Below are positions 48,449 through 58,117 of a stretch of DNA of 64,000 nt, one piece after another. Position 1 is the stretch's first letter, and each line of letters opens with the position of its first letter. The notes under the pieces were generated by a model. That model did not search any database and was not told where the DNA came from. It worked only from the letters and a program-made list of their open reading frames with translations. The stretch is taken from assembly GCF_000372825.1 (NCBI RefSeq), contig NZ_KB910516.1:2388011-2452010 (forward strand), given 5' to 3'. The DNA comes from Methylobacterium sp. 77. GTDB taxonomy: Bacteria > Pseudomonadota > Alphaproteobacteria > Rhizobiales > Beijerinckiaceae. The position numbers and the translations under genes are program-made.

Positions 48449-48879
48449 GGAAAGCCTCGATTGTTGAACGGGCGAGGGCGTCCGTTATCCGCTGGCGTTG
48501 AGGCGGGCGGGCGCTCGATGCGCAATTTACTACACGTGCGGTGCGGCGAGGCCAAGCACAGCTAATTTGTAGCCTCGACCAAAAAAAATTCGGTGCATTA
48601 TGAATCCAGGTCGCGTCGACCGGCGCGATGCTGGAACGACCCGTTTCGGCGACGTACCGGCGACCCTATGTCACGACTCAGGTGGCGCATCGGGCGAATG
48701 ATCCCCGACGCCGAGCGCTTCATCGCGCCCCGAACCGGGGCGCGATATCGGGATTTCCCCCGCCACCCGCGATGTCCGAGAGATTCCGCCGCCGTTGGGG
48801 CGGTCATGGCGACACGCGAAAGGGGCGGACGATGGTCTCGTCCGCCCCTTTCGCCGAAATACGGTCCGGTGTCGGCCGT
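48449..48879. other. Intergenic region upstream of glyA
   Basis: 431 bases without a credible gene. The half next to glyA includes an A-tract (48581-48588) and AT-rich sequence where the glyA promoter should lie. A perfect palindrome (CGCGCCCCG/CGGGGCGCG arms, 48722-48746) and a long hairpin (48816-48854) lie in the other half. No riboswitch was recognised. Confidence 0.5.
48816..48854 (-). terminator. Hairpin after the second L,D-transpeptidase gene
   Basis: GCGAAAGGGGCGGACGA pairs with its complement over 17 bp around a five-base loop, 25 bases past the stop. No T-run follows on the minus strand. Confidence 0.65.
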
Positions 48880-50178
48880 CTAGTTCTCTTCGTCGCCCGG
48901 CTCGAAGGTCTGGACCGGTTCGGCACTCGCGACTGGGGTCGGGCCGGACAGTGTCGAGGGGACGTTGACGCCGTCGCGCTTGTAGATGTCGTCGCGGAAC
49001 TGCACGAGGCCGTCCGGGGTCGCCCAGGCGGTGATGTAGGTCCAGTAGACCGGCACCGGGGTGCTCAGGGTCGCGTCGACGCGCTTGCCGCTCTCGATCG
49101 CCTGCTCGACCTGATCGCGGCCCCAGCCGGGCGTGTCCTTGAGGAGCCAGGTGATGTACTCGCGCACGTTCTGAACGCGGACGCAGCCCGACGAGATGAA
49201 TCGGAAATCGTCGCCGTAGACACCCTTCGAATTGGTGTCGTGCATGAACACGCCGTGCGGGTTCGGGATGTTGATGCGCACGATGCCCATCGAGTTGAAA
49301 TCGGCACCCGAATCCTGGCGGTAGCGGTAGCGCGTGCCCTCGTCCGAGTTCCAGTTCACCGAGGCCGGCGAAATCTCGGTCTCGCCGGTGAAGATGCGGA
49401 TCTTGTTCTCGGTGAGGTAGTTCGGGTCCTTCTGCATCTTGGGGATGAGGTCCTTCTTCACGATGGAAGCCGGGACCGTCCAGAAGGGGTTGAAATTGAT
49501 CTGCGTCGCCTTGGTGTTCATGATCGGCGACTGGCGGTCGATCTTGCCGACGCCGGCAGCGTGCAGGGTCACGACCTGGCCGTTCTCCACCGTCTGGACC
49601 AGGGCGGCGGGGATGTTGGTGATGACGAAGCGGTTGCCGAGGTTGCCCGAATAGGAGCGCAGGCGGACGGCGTTCACCTCGAGCTGCTTCAGGCGGATGT
49701 CGGCCGAGACGTTCATGGCCTGCTGGGTGGCCATGCTCATGGAGCCGGTCTGGCTCAGGCCGTGACGGGCCTGGAAGCGCTTCACCGCGGCGGCGACGTA
49801 GGAATCGTAGACGCCGGAGCTGCCCGAGGCCGCATCGATGTCGCCGGTCACGGCGAGGCGGGCGCGAAGCGCCGCCACGGCGGGGCCTTTGCCGCCGACG
49901 CGCAGACGATCCGCCCCGGAGACGGGCCGCCATCCGCCGCGGGCGACGATGTCCTTGTAGCGCTCGACCATCTGTTCGGTGGCCGCCATCGTCTGAGGCG
50001 ACAGGATCGGCGTCGAGGAACGCTGCACCTGCATCGCCGCTGGCGACGCGTAATCCTGCGCCCATTCAGCCTGGGAGAACCCGGCCGCCTCGCGGGCGGA
50101 GGCCGTCTGGGCGAACGCGGCGGCGCCGGCGAGAAGCGCGAAGCCCAGCGTGCGAGCGGTGGAAGCCTGTTTCAGCAT
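48880..50178 (-). CDS. L,D-transpeptidase with peptidoglycan-binding domain (YcbB-like)
   Basis: A 432-residue exported enzyme. The signal peptide covers about residues 1-28 (ending QTASA). A peptidoglycan-binding-1-like domain is visible around residues 115-165 (SYVAAAVKRFQARHGLSQTG). The YkuD domain has the catalytic pair in MHDTNSKGVYGDDFRF and ISSGCVRVQNVREYI. It forms 3-3 crosslinks in the periplasm. The ATG at 50178 is chosen because it begins a standard signal peptide (MLKQASTARTLGFALL). It is unrelated in layout to the shorter L,D-transpeptidase at 3081-3878 apart from the catalytic domain. Confidence 0.9.
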   Translation of the reverse strand: MLKQASTARTLGFALLAGAAAFAQTASAREAAGFSQAEWAQDYASPAAMQVQRSSTPILSPQTMAATEQMVERYKDIVARGGWRPVSGADRLRVGGKGPAVAALRARLAVTGDIDAASGSSGVYDSYVAAAVKRFQARHGLSQTGSMSMATQQAMNVSADIRLKQLEVNAVRLRSYSGNLGNRFVITNIPAALVQTVENGQVVTLHAAGVGKIDRQSPIMNTKATQINFNPFWTVPASIVKKDLIPKMQKDPNYLTENKIRIFTGETEISPASVNWNSDEGTRYRYRQDSGADFNSMGIVRINIPNPHGVFMHDTNSKGVYGDDFRFISSGCVRVQNVREYITWLLKDTPGWGRDQVEQAIESGKRVDATLSTPVPVYWTYITAWATPDGLVQFRDDIYKRDGVNVPSTLSGPTPVASAEPVQTFEPGDEEN

Positions 50179-50434
50179 CGGACGGAAACTCTGATCTGAC
50201 CTGTGAAGCGGCACGAGGCCGTCGGGGCATGGCCGTGATGGATAACGGCCACCGAAAGTCCTGTGCCGCGAACGTGTCGGGGCACGGTTAAGAAGTCATG
50301 CAGTCCGGGCTAGAATGTGGCACGGCCACGATTAATCTCAGGCTGTCCTGTACTGCAGCGCACATGCAACACGACTGCCCGGCGAACCGTGAAAGAGATG
50401 GCGGGATTGTGTCCCTTGCGCTAAGCGCTGGAGG

Positions 50435-50818
50435 ATGATGGCGGGAGACCAGAAAGCGGGCGGCTTGCGCGCGATCACGGCGGTGATCGCGCTCTACGCG
50501 TTCGTGCTGCAGGTCTTCCTCGGCACCCTAATGCCGCTGCCCGCACACGGTCATGCCGACCCGCTCTGCTCCGGACTCGTCGATGGGGTTGCAGTCGATG
50601 CCGACCGAGGACCGGCCGGGTCCGGTCATGGCGCGCACAAGCTCTGCTGCACCTCCGTCGCCGCGGTCTCGGGAGCGGTTCAACCCGGCCTTTCATCGAG
50701 CGAGACGGTCTGGCCGGCGCAAGCGGTGACCCGCCTGACGTGGCGCGACGAGGCTCGCCCCGGTGCCCGTGGGCCGCCGGGATCGATCTCCCAGCCGCGA
50801 GGGCCGCCCGTCACCTGA
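50435..50818 (+). CDS. Small His/Cys-containing membrane protein (DUF2946-like)
   Basis: A 127-residue protein. One transmembrane helix (residues ~13-35: ITAVIALYAFVLQVFLG) is followed by a periplasmic segment with possible metal ligands H38, H40, C45, H65, H68, C71 and C72 (HGAHKLCC), and a Pro/Arg-rich end. The layout resembles DUF2946 proteins often found beside copper-uptake genes, but the match is by pattern only. The gene is 42 bases upstream of the YcnI-PCuAC fusion. An adjacent ATG at 50438 is an equal start. The frame is supported by composition and position rather than strong homology. Confidence 0.62.
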   Translation: MMAGDQKAGGLRAITAVIALYAFVLQVFLGTLMPLPAHGHADPLCSGLVDGVAVDADRGPAGSGHGAHKLCCTSVAAVSGAVQPGLSSSETVWPAQAVTRLTWRDEARPGARGPPGSISQPRGPPVT

Positions 50819-50860
50819 AGCGATTCGACATCTCGATCCCTTCAGACACGGACGGCCATC

Positions 50861-51898
50861 ATGAAACGGATATTGCAGGCGGAGCTCGCCGCGGCGCTCC
50901 TCGTCACCCTTTCGACCGGTGCGGCCCTTTCCCATGCCGGGTTGGAGCGCAGGGAAGCCAGCCCGAATTCGACCTATCGCGGCGTGGTCCAGATCAACCA
51001 CGGCTGCAACGGCGAGCCGACCAACCGGGTGAGCGTGACGATCCCCGAGGGTGTCATCGGCGCCAAGCCGATGCCGAAGCCCGGCTGGACCCTGACCACG
51101 GAGAAAGGCCCCTACGCCAAGGCCTATCCGTATTATCACGGCGACATTTCCGAAGGCGTGAAGACCATCACCTGGAGCGGTGGGCAGCTGCCCGACGATC
51201 AGGTCGACGAGTTCACCTTCGTCGCCCGGATCACCGATGCCTTCGCCCCCGGCGCGACCGTGTATTTCCCCGTCGAGCAAGATTGCGCGAAGGGCAATTA
51301 CCGTTGGAGCGAGATCCCCGCTCCGGGCCAGGATTCGCACGCGCTGAAATCTCCCGCCCCGGGCGTCAGCATCGTCGCGGCGCAGGCCAAGGCTCCGTCG
51401 GGCACCGCATCCGCCTCATCGGGCACGATCAAGGCCGGTGACCTCACCATCGACACGCCGTGGATGCGCGCCACGCCCGGCGGCGCAACCGTGGCCGGCG
51501 GCTACGTGCGGATCACCAATACCGGCGCGCAGGCCGACACCCTGGTCTCCGCCACCATCCCGCTCGCAGCCTCGGGATCGATCCATTCCATGACCATGGA
51601 TGGCGGCGTCATGAAGATGGCCTCGGTCGAAGGCGGTCTCGTGCTCAAGCCCGGCGAGACCGTGGAATTGAAGCCCGGCAGCTATCACCTGATGTTCGAG
51701 GGGCTGAAAGCGTCGCCCAAGGTCGGTGAATCGATCTCGGGAACGCTGGTCTTCGCGCGCGCCGGCAGCGTGCCGGTCACTTTCGCTGTCGCGCCCATCG
51801 GGGCCAAGACGCCGATCGGGGCCAAGGCGCCCATCGACGCCAAGGCGCCGAGCGCGCCCGCCGCGGCCGAACCGGCCGCCGGACATCACCAGCACTGA
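50861..51898 (+). CDS. YcnI (DUF1775)-PCuAC fusion, periplasmic copper chaperone
   Basis: A 345-residue two-domain protein. Signal peptide residues 1-24 should be cut before H25 (ALS-HAGLERR), leaving His as residue 1 of the mature protein, as in the copper-binding monohistidine brace described for YcnI. DUF1775 spans ~25-165 (VQINHGCNG, PYYHGDISEGVKTITWSGG). The PCuAC domain (~190-305) carries H242, M244 (IHSMTM) and H276, M278 (YHLMF), the copper(I) set. A linker of repeats (IGAKTP) and a GHHQH tail follow. It probably delivers copper to oxidase subunits or the neighbouring receptor system. Confidence 0.9.
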   Translation: MKRILQAELAAALLVTLSTGAALSHAGLERREASPNSTYRGVVQINHGCNGEPTNRVSVTIPEGVIGAKPMPKPGWTLTTEKGPYAKAYPYYHGDISEGVKTITWSGGQLPDDQVDEFTFVARITDAFAPGATVYFPVEQDCAKGNYRWSEIPAPGQDSHALKSPAPGVSIVAAQAKAPSGTASASSGTIKAGDLTIDTPWMRATPGGATVAGGYVRITNTGAQADTLVSATIPLAASGSIHSMTMDGGVMKMASVEGGLVLKPGETVELKPGSYHLMFEGLKASPKVGESISGTLVFARAGSVPVTFAVAPIGAKTPIGAKAPIDAKAPSAPAAAEPAAGHHQH

Positions 51899-52033
51899 CG
51901 TTTCGGATCCGGGGCCGCCATCGCGCATGGCGGCCCCGGCCAGCGCTTCCACCCCCTTCCCTTTTTGGACCCGCCGCTCCTCCGCCTCGATCGCGCGGAG
52001 TGTTTCAGGGCGCGGCGTCCGGAGCCTTTCGCC

Positions 52034-54121
52034 ATGCCGTCCTCCCGTCTCCGGGGTGCCCTCGCGCTCCTCCTCCTGTCGTCCACCTCCGCCATCGCGC
52101 AAGGGGTGGCCAATGCCGAACTGCCGGAGCTCAGCGTCCAGGGCGCGTCGGCCGGCTCGCTGACGGTGCCGAGCGTCACCGCGCAGCGGGCGGCACTGAA
52201 CGCCACTGTCGGCTCCGTCGCCTTCGTCGATGCCAACGATTTCCAGAAACGCTACGCCAACACCCTGCGCGACGTCCTGAAGGACACGCCCGGCGTGTTC
52301 GTGCAGCAGCGCTACGGGCAGGAAATGCGCCTGTCGGTGCGCGGCTCCGGAATCTCGCGCGGCTTTCACCTGCGCGGAATCGAGCTCCTGCAGGACGGCA
52401 TCCCGGTGAACGCCGCCGATGGCAGCGGCGACTTCTACCAGATCGATCCGCTCGCCCTGCGCTCGGTCGAGGTCTACAAGGGCGGCAACGCCCTGACCTT
52501 CGGCGCCACCACGCTCGGCGGCGCGATCAACTTCGTCACGCCGACGGCGCAGACGGCCATCGCGCCCAACATCCTGCGCATCGACGGCGGGAGCTTCGGC
52601 ACGATCCGCGAGCACTTCCAGTTCTCGCGCGTGTCCGGCCCGGCCGATTTCCTGATCAGCGGCACGCTCACCAATTCCGCCGGCTACCGCGATCACGAAA
52701 CTCAGCGCACGCAGAACTTCAACGCCAATCTCGGCTATCAGCTCGCCCCCGGCGTCGAAACGCGGTTCTATGTCGGCCTCTACCTCACCGATCAGAAGCT
52801 GCCCGGCACGCTCGGTCTGACCGACGTTTTCGGGAATCCGACCCGCGCCAACCCATCGGCCATTGCCGGCAACCAGTCTCGGAAGGTGGAGACCGAGCGG
52901 GTCGCCAACCGAACCTCGTTCGCCCTCGATGTCGGCAAGCTCGATATCGACACCTGGGCGATCCACAAGTCGCTCTATCACCCGATCTTCCAGGTGATCG
53001 ACGAGGATGGCTGGACCTACGGGATCTCGCCGCACTGGGCCGGAACGTTCGACATCGCGGGCTATCGCAACGACACGATTCTCGGGCTGCGCGCCTTTGC
53101 CGGGCAGAATTCGTCCCTGCGCTTCATCAACCAGTCCGGCCAGCGCGGCGCGCAGACCCTGAACGCCCTGCAGAGTTCGTCGAGCTACGAGGCCTACGGC
53201 GAGAACCGCTTCTGGTTCCTGCCCGATGTCGCGCTGATGGTCGGGGCGAAGGCCTTCTCGTCGAACCGGACCTACAGCGACAAGGGCGGGTTCGGCACCA
53301 GCCCCGGCGCCAAGTTCGACAACCGGACCTATCAGGGCATCAACCCGAAACTCGGCCTGATCTGGCAGCCGCTTCCCGATATCCAGGTGTTTGGCGACAT
53401 CACCCGCTCGCGCGACGTGCCCGACTTCACCGATCTCACCCAGACCATCGGGACGACGACGCAGTTCGTGCCGCTCCAGGCCCAGCGCGCCTGGACCTAT
53501 GAGGCCGGCACGCGCGGCCGGCTCGACCGGCTATCCTGGGACGTGACGCTCTACCGCTCGGAAATTCGCGACGAACTGATCAACTTCTCGGTCAATCCCA
53601 CCATCAATATCCCGGCGGCGACCTTCAACGCGCCGCGCACCCTTCACCAGGGGGTCGAGGCGGCGGTCTCGCTCGACATCGTCCGCGACCTCAGCGGCAT
53701 CGGCGACCGCATCTCGGCCAAGCAGATCTGGACGCATAACGACTTCCGCTTCGTCGGCGACCCGCAATTCGGCGACAACCGCATCGCCGGCATCCCGCAG
53801 GACGTGCTTCGCAGCGTCGTCACCTACAACCACCCGAGCGGATTCTATCTCAGCCCGTCGGTGGATTGGGTGCCGCAGGGGGCCTTTGTCGACCATGCCA
53901 ACACGCTGCAGGTGCCGGGCTACACGCTCGTCAACGTCCAGACCGGGATCGACTTTTCCAACGGCGTGTCGCTGTTCCTGGACGCCCGGAACCTGGCGGA
54001 TGTCCGCTACGTCTCGGACATTTCGGTGGTGAACAACGCCTCCACCTTCGCCGGTGGCCCGACGGCCTTCTATCCCGGTGTCGGCCGGAGTTTCTTCGGA
54101 GGCGTGCGGGCGTCGTTCTGA
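52034..54121 (+). CDS. TonB-dependent receptor, probably copper-related
   Basis: A 695-residue outer-membrane receptor. The signal peptide is ~1-23 (MPSSRLRGALALLLLSSTSA). A TonB-box-like ELSVQG follows. The plug domain (~45-160) has DVLKDTPGVFVQQRYGQEMR, LSVRGSGISRGFHLRGIEL and VEVYKGGNALTFGATTLGG. A 22-strand barrel follows, ending in GVRASF with a terminal Phe. The start at 52034 is the first giving a signal peptide. It follows a copper chaperone gene by 135 bases, so copper or a copper chelate is the likely cargo, but the family also covers iron siderophores. Confidence 0.88.
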   Translation: MPSSRLRGALALLLLSSTSAIAQGVANAELPELSVQGASAGSLTVPSVTAQRAALNATVGSVAFVDANDFQKRYANTLRDVLKDTPGVFVQQRYGQEMRLSVRGSGISRGFHLRGIELLQDGIPVNAADGSGDFYQIDPLALRSVEVYKGGNALTFGATTLGGAINFVTPTAQTAIAPNILRIDGGSFGTIREHFQFSRVSGPADFLISGTLTNSAGYRDHETQRTQNFNANLGYQLAPGVETRFYVGLYLTDQKLPGTLGLTDVFGNPTRANPSAIAGNQSRKVETERVANRTSFALDVGKLDIDTWAIHKSLYHPIFQVIDEDGWTYGISPHWAGTFDIAGYRNDTILGLRAFAGQNSSLRFINQSGQRGAQTLNALQSSSSYEAYGENRFWFLPDVALMVGAKAFSSNRTYSDKGGFGTSPGAKFDNRTYQGINPKLGLIWQPLPDIQVFGDITRSRDVPDFTDLTQTIGTTTQFVPLQAQRAWTYEAGTRGRLDRLSWDVTLYRSEIRDELINFSVNPTINIPAATFNAPRTLHQGVEAAVSLDIVRDLSGIGDRISAKQIWTHNDFRFVGDPQFGDNRIAGIPQDVLRSVVTYNHPSGFYLSPSVDWVPQGAFVDHANTLQVPGYTLVNVQTGIDFSNGVSLFLDARNLADVRYVSDISVVNNASTFAGGPTAFYPGVGRSFFGGVRASF

Positions 54122-54186
54122 GAACGACTATCCCGGCCGCTTCACGATCCGAGTCGCGTTCCACACACGCGACGACGGTCCAGGCA

Positions 54187-54212
54187 CGGGCGATCCGATC
54201 GTGGATCGCCCG
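54187..54212. terminator. Hairpin between the convergent receptor and ponA genes
   Basis: CGGGCGATCC pairs with GGATCGCCCG (10 bp, six-base loop). No T-run on either side, so termination is only suggested. Confidence 0.45.
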
Positions 54213-54236
54213 CGCATGCTCAGTAAGAACCGCTTC

Positions 54237-56669
54237 TCAGTACAGACCGCCGGCCTGGGCGGCGCGGTCCGCATCGGCCGGGGCGGCAGCGGGTGCGCCG
54301 CCCGGAGCGGCGGGTGCGGCGACATAGGCGTCCGGCGGGGCGGTGCCCGGCTTGAACGCTTCAAGGATGGTGCCGGCGCCTTCGCCCGAGCCGGCACGCA
54401 TGCCGGAGGCCACGTTGACGCGGATCAGCTTGATGCCCGGCGGCACGCGGAACGGCGTCGGCGGCTTGTCCTTCAGCGCCTGTTTCAGGAAGTCGAGGGC
54501 GATAGGCGCTGAGAGGCCGCCGCCGGTGGCGCGGTCGCCGAGCGAGCGCGGCTTGTCGAAGCCGAGATAGACGCCGACGGCGAGATCCGGCGAGAAGCCC
54601 ACGAACCACGCGTCCTTGGCGTCGTTCGTCGTGCCGGTCTTGCCGGCCAGCGGCTTGCCGATCTGCTTCAGGATCGTCGCCGTGCCACGCTGGACCACGC
54701 CCTCCATGATCGAGACCATCTGGTAGGCGGTGAGCGGATCGAGCACCTGCTCGGAATCGTCCACCAGCTTCGGCTCGTCCTGGCCGGACCACTTCTCCGC
54801 GTCGCAGCCGAGGCACTTGCGGTTGTCGTGCTTGTAGATCGTCTCGCCGACCCGGTCCTGGATGCGGTCGATCAGGGTCGGGCGGATGCGGCGGCCGCCA
54901 TTAGCCAGCATGGAATAGGCGGTGACCATGCGCATGACGGTGGTCTCGCCGGCGCCGAGCGACATCGGCAGGACCGGGAGCATGTCGTCGTAGACGCCGA
55001 AGCGGCGGGCATATTCGGCGATGAGCGGCATGCCGACATCCTTGGCCAGCCGCACCGTCATCAGGTTCTTCGAATGCTCGATGCCGTAGCGGAGCGTGTG
55101 CGGCCCACCGGACTTGCCGTCGTAGTTCGACGGCGTCCACGCCTCCTGGCCGGGGCCGGCCTCGATGGTGATCGGCGAATCCTGCACGATCGAGGACGGG
55201 GTGTAGCCGTTGTCGAGGGCAGCCGAATAGACGATCGGCTTGAACGACGAGCCGGGCTGGCGCTGGGCCTGCGTCGCGCGGTTGAACTGGCTCTCGTCAT
55301 AGGAGAAGCCGCCGACCATGGCGTGAACGCGCCCGGTATAGGGGTCCATCGCGACGATGGCGCCGGAAATCTCCGGGCGCTGGCGCAGGCGGAACAGCCC
55401 GCGACCGCCGTCGATCGCCTCGACATAGACCACGTCGCCGGCACTCAGAGCAGCGGAGGGCGAGCGGCCGGTCCAGCGGGTGCCGTCGGCGGCGATGGTG
55501 CCGGTCTCGCGGTCCTTGGAGACCTGGCCGGAGGCCTCGCGGCGGGGCTGGAGACCGATCTGTGCGGCGCCGCCGGTGGTGCTCAGCACGACGGCGAGCC
55601 GCCAGGGCTGCACGTCGCCGAGAGCCGGAACTTCGGCCACGGCCAGACCCCAGTCGCGACCGACGAGATCGACCTTGGCCTGCGCCCCGCGCCATCCGTG
55701 GGACTGGTCGTAGCGGATCAGGCCGTCGACCAGGGCCTTGCGCGCCCAGGCCTGCATCTTCGGGTCGAGGGTGGCGCGCACGGAGAGGCCGCCTTCGTAG
55801 AGCTTCTTCTCGCCGTAGCGCTCGCTGATCTCGCGGCGAACCTCTTCGGTGAAGTAATTGGCGTTGGCGGCATTGGCGAAGGCGACGCGCGGGTTCACGC
55901 CCAGCGGCATCTTGCGGGCGGCCTCGCCCTCTTCCTTCGTGATGTAGCCGTTCTGAGCCATCAGGCCGATGATCTCGTTGCGGCGGTCGAGGGCCTTCTG
56001 GGTCTGGCGATAGGGGTGGTAGTTGTTCGGGCCCTTCGGCAGCGCGGCGAGATAGGCCGCCTCGTTGATCGTCAGCTCGTGGACGGACTTGCCGAAATAA
56101 TCGAGCGCGGCGGCGGCGACGCCGTGCAGGTTGCGGCCGGGCACGATGGTGCCAAGGAAGATCTCGTTGAGGTAGAGTTCGAGGATCTTGTCCTTGGAAT
56201 AGGTCGACTCGATCCGGAGCGCGATCAGCGCCTCCTTGATCTTGCGGTCGAAGGTCTGCTCGTTGGTGAGCAGGAAGTTCTTGGCCACCTGCTGGGTGAT
56301 GGTCGAGGCGCCCTGCTTCTTGCCGCTCTTGGCATTGGTCAGGATCGCGCGGACGATGCCCTCCGGGTCAATGCCGCCATGCTTGTAGAAATTCTTGTCC
56401 TCGGCCGAGAGGAACGCCGCCACGACGACCTTCGGCATCGCCTGGATCGGCAGGTAGAGCCGGCGCTCGTTGGCATATTCGGCGAGCAGGCTGCCATCCG
56501 CCGCGTGGACGCGGCTCATCACCGGCGGCTCGTAATTGGCGAGCGCGGCGTGATCGGGAAGATCCCGACTATAGACATAAAGGAAATATGAGCCGGCCGC
56601 AGACACAAGCACCAACAGCATCGCACCGATGCTGAACAGGAAGCCGAAGAAACGAAGGATGAAGCGCAT
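54237..56669 (-). CDS. mrcA: Penicillin-binding protein 1A
   Basis: An 810-residue bifunctional class A PBP. An N-terminal anchor helix (residues ~5-30) is followed by the glycosyltransferase domain (EDKNFYKHGGIDPEGIVRA, STITQQVAKNFLL), an OB-like insert and the transpeptidase domain, with S-x-x-K in GSSFKPIVYS, S-x-N in EHSKNLMTV and K-T-G in LAGKTGTTNDAK. A Pro/Ala-rich tail ends it. It polymerises and crosslinks peptidoglycan. It is 173 bases downstream of amiC on the same strand, the usual amiC-ponA order. Confidence 0.96.
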   Translation of the reverse strand: MRFILRFFGFLFSIGAMLLVLVSAAGSYFLYVYSRDLPDHAALANYEPPVMSRVHAADGSLLAEYANERRLYLPIQAMPKVVVAAFLSAEDKNFYKHGGIDPEGIVRAILTNAKSGKKQGASTITQQVAKNFLLTNEQTFDRKIKEALIALRIESTYSKDKILELYLNEIFLGTIVPGRNLHGVAAAALDYFGKSVHELTINEAAYLAALPKGPNNYHPYRQTQKALDRRNEIIGLMAQNGYITKEEGEAARKMPLGVNPRVAFANAANANYFTEEVRREISERYGEKKLYEGGLSVRATLDPKMQAWARKALVDGLIRYDQSHGWRGAQAKVDLVGRDWGLAVAEVPALGDVQPWRLAVVLSTTGGAAQIGLQPRREASGQVSKDRETGTIAADGTRWTGRSPSAALSAGDVVYVEAIDGGRGLFRLRQRPEISGAIVAMDPYTGRVHAMVGGFSYDESQFNRATQAQRQPGSSFKPIVYSAALDNGYTPSSIVQDSPITIEAGPGQEAWTPSNYDGKSGGPHTLRYGIEHSKNLMTVRLAKDVGMPLIAEYARRFGVYDDMLPVLPMSLGAGETTVMRMVTAYSMLANGGRRIRPTLIDRIQDRVGETIYKHDNRKCLGCDAEKWSGQDEPKLVDDSEQVLDPLTAYQMVSIMEGVVQRGTATILKQIGKPLAGKTGTTNDAKDAWFVGFSPDLAVGVYLGFDKPRSLGDRATGGGLSAPIALDFLKQALKDKPPTPFRVPPGIKLIRVNVASGMRAGSGEGAGTILEAFKPGTAPPDAYVAAPAAPGGAPAAAPADADRAAQAGGLY

Positions 56670-56842
56670 CCGGGTCCCGTCCGTCGATGATCTGCCGCTG
56701 CCGGTCCGGCCGAGAGGCGAGGATGACCGAGACCTCGATTGTCCCGGAAAGGCAAGAGTGACGCGACGACCCGCGATCGTTCGGAAGACGTTGAACGCCA
56801 GTTCCGGGCCGGGGCGCCGTGAGCCCCGGTTTCACACCGTAT

Positions 56843-58117
56843 CTATGGTGAAACTGGGGCGATTGCCGCAGAGCGGCGCGGCGGCACCGGCCGGGTCAGG
56901 GAGGTGCGGTTGGCAAAGAACGCGTCGATGGCCTTCGCCATCCCGCCCGTGACGTCGGCCCGCCAGGCTTCGGACTGGAGCAGGTCGAGGTCGCGCTTGC
57001 TCGACAGGTAGCCGAGTTCCACCAGCACCGAGGGCACGTCGGGCGAGCGCAGCACCACGAAACCGGCCTCGCGATGCGGCTTGTTGCTCATCTCCATGAC
57101 GGGTCCGAGATAGGACATCAGCCCCTTGGCGAAGCCCGAGGAGAAGGTGCGGGTCTCGCGCAGGGTCAGTTCCTGCAGGATGTCGGCGATATGGCCGGGG
57201 CCTTCGCTCGAATCCGTGCCCGCAGCCGCATCCGCCTTGTTCTCGCGCTCGGCGAGCTTGGCCGATTCGGCGTCGGTGGCCTTCTCGGAGCCGGTATAGA
57301 TGGTGGCGCCGCGCACCTGCGGCGCCGACGAGATCGAATCGGCATGGATCGAGACGAACAGGTCGGCACTGGCCTCGCGGGCGATTCGAACCCGATCGGC
57401 GAGGGGCACGAAGACGTCGCGGTCGCGGGTCATCCGCACGCGGTAGCGGCCGGAGGCTTCGAGCTTGCCGACGAGGGCCTGGGCGAAGCCGAAGACGATG
57501 TCCTTCTCGAAGATGCCGGTGGCGGCGATGGCGCCCGGATCGATCCCGCCATGCCCGGCATCGATCATGATCAGCGGACGCGAATCCGTCGGTTCGGAGA
57601 GAGTGGCCTTACGGCTCGGAGGAGCGGGATCGTTGGCCACGGCGGCGCGGCGGAAGGCGTCACGATCGGCCTTCTGGAACTCCACCGAGAGGAGGATCGC
57701 GCCGTCGCGCGTCCGGGTCGTGGTCTCGATGCGCCCGACCGTGGCCGGCTGGGCGAGGTCGACGACGATGCGCGAGCGGCCGGGAGCGAACAATCCGTAG
57801 CGGAAGGAGGAGACCAGTCCCTCCCGGCGACGCCCGGTCTCCGGTCCGAGCTGGAAGTTCACCTCCGCCAGGTCGATCACCACCCGGTCCGGCCGCTCCA
57901 TCACGAAGGCGCGGGCCTCGATCGGCTTCGACAGGGTCAGAGTGAGCTTGGTCAATCCGCCCGCGCCGGTGGACAGGTCGGCGGCGATGGCAACGGCCGA
58001 TTGCTGGCCCGGAACCGTCGCGCCCGTGCGCACGCCATCCTGAGCCGCGACCGGTACGGCGATCGCGAGGGCGGACAGGATGAGGGCGCGGCGGAGCAGG
58101 CGAGCGAGAGGCGGCAT
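56843..58117 (-). CDS. amiC: N-acetylmuramoyl-L-alanine amidase (AmiC type)
   Basis: A 424-residue periplasmic amidase. The signal peptide is ~1-25 (LAIAVPVAAQ). An AMIN domain (~40-150; KLTLTLSKPIEARAFVME) localises it. The Amidase_3 zinc domain follows with IMIDAGHGGIDPGA, EKDIVFGFAQAL, LFVSIHADS and VPSVLVELGYLS, including the catalytic Glu. It cleaves peptide stems from glycan strands for daughter-cell separation. It is divergent from rne across a 757-base gap, an arrangement conserved in alphaproteobacteria. Confidence 0.95.
   Translation of the reverse strand: MPPLARLLRRALILSALAIAVPVAAQDGVRTGATVPGQQSAVAIAADLSTGAGGLTKLTLTLSKPIEARAFVMERPDRVVIDLAEVNFQLGPETGRRREGLVSSFRYGLFAPGRSRIVVDLAQPATVGRIETTTRTRDGAILLSVEFQKADRDAFRRAAVANDPAPPSRKATLSEPTDSRPLIMIDAGHGGIDPGAIAATGIFEKDIVFGFAQALVGKLEASGRYRVRMTRDRDVFVPLADRVRIAREASADLFVSIHADSISSAPQVRGATIYTGSEKATDAESAKLAERENKADAAAGTDSSEGPGHIADILQELTLRETRTFSSGFAKGLMSYLGPVMEMSNKPHREAGFVVLRSPDVPSVLVELGYLSSKRDLDLLQSEAWRADVTGGMAKAIDAFFANRTSLTRPVPPRRSAAIAPVSP

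Noticed and set aside
48449..48600. A glycine or tetrahydrofolate riboswitch upstream of glyA
   Set aside because: No recognisable conserved core; only an AT-rich promoter-like stretch.
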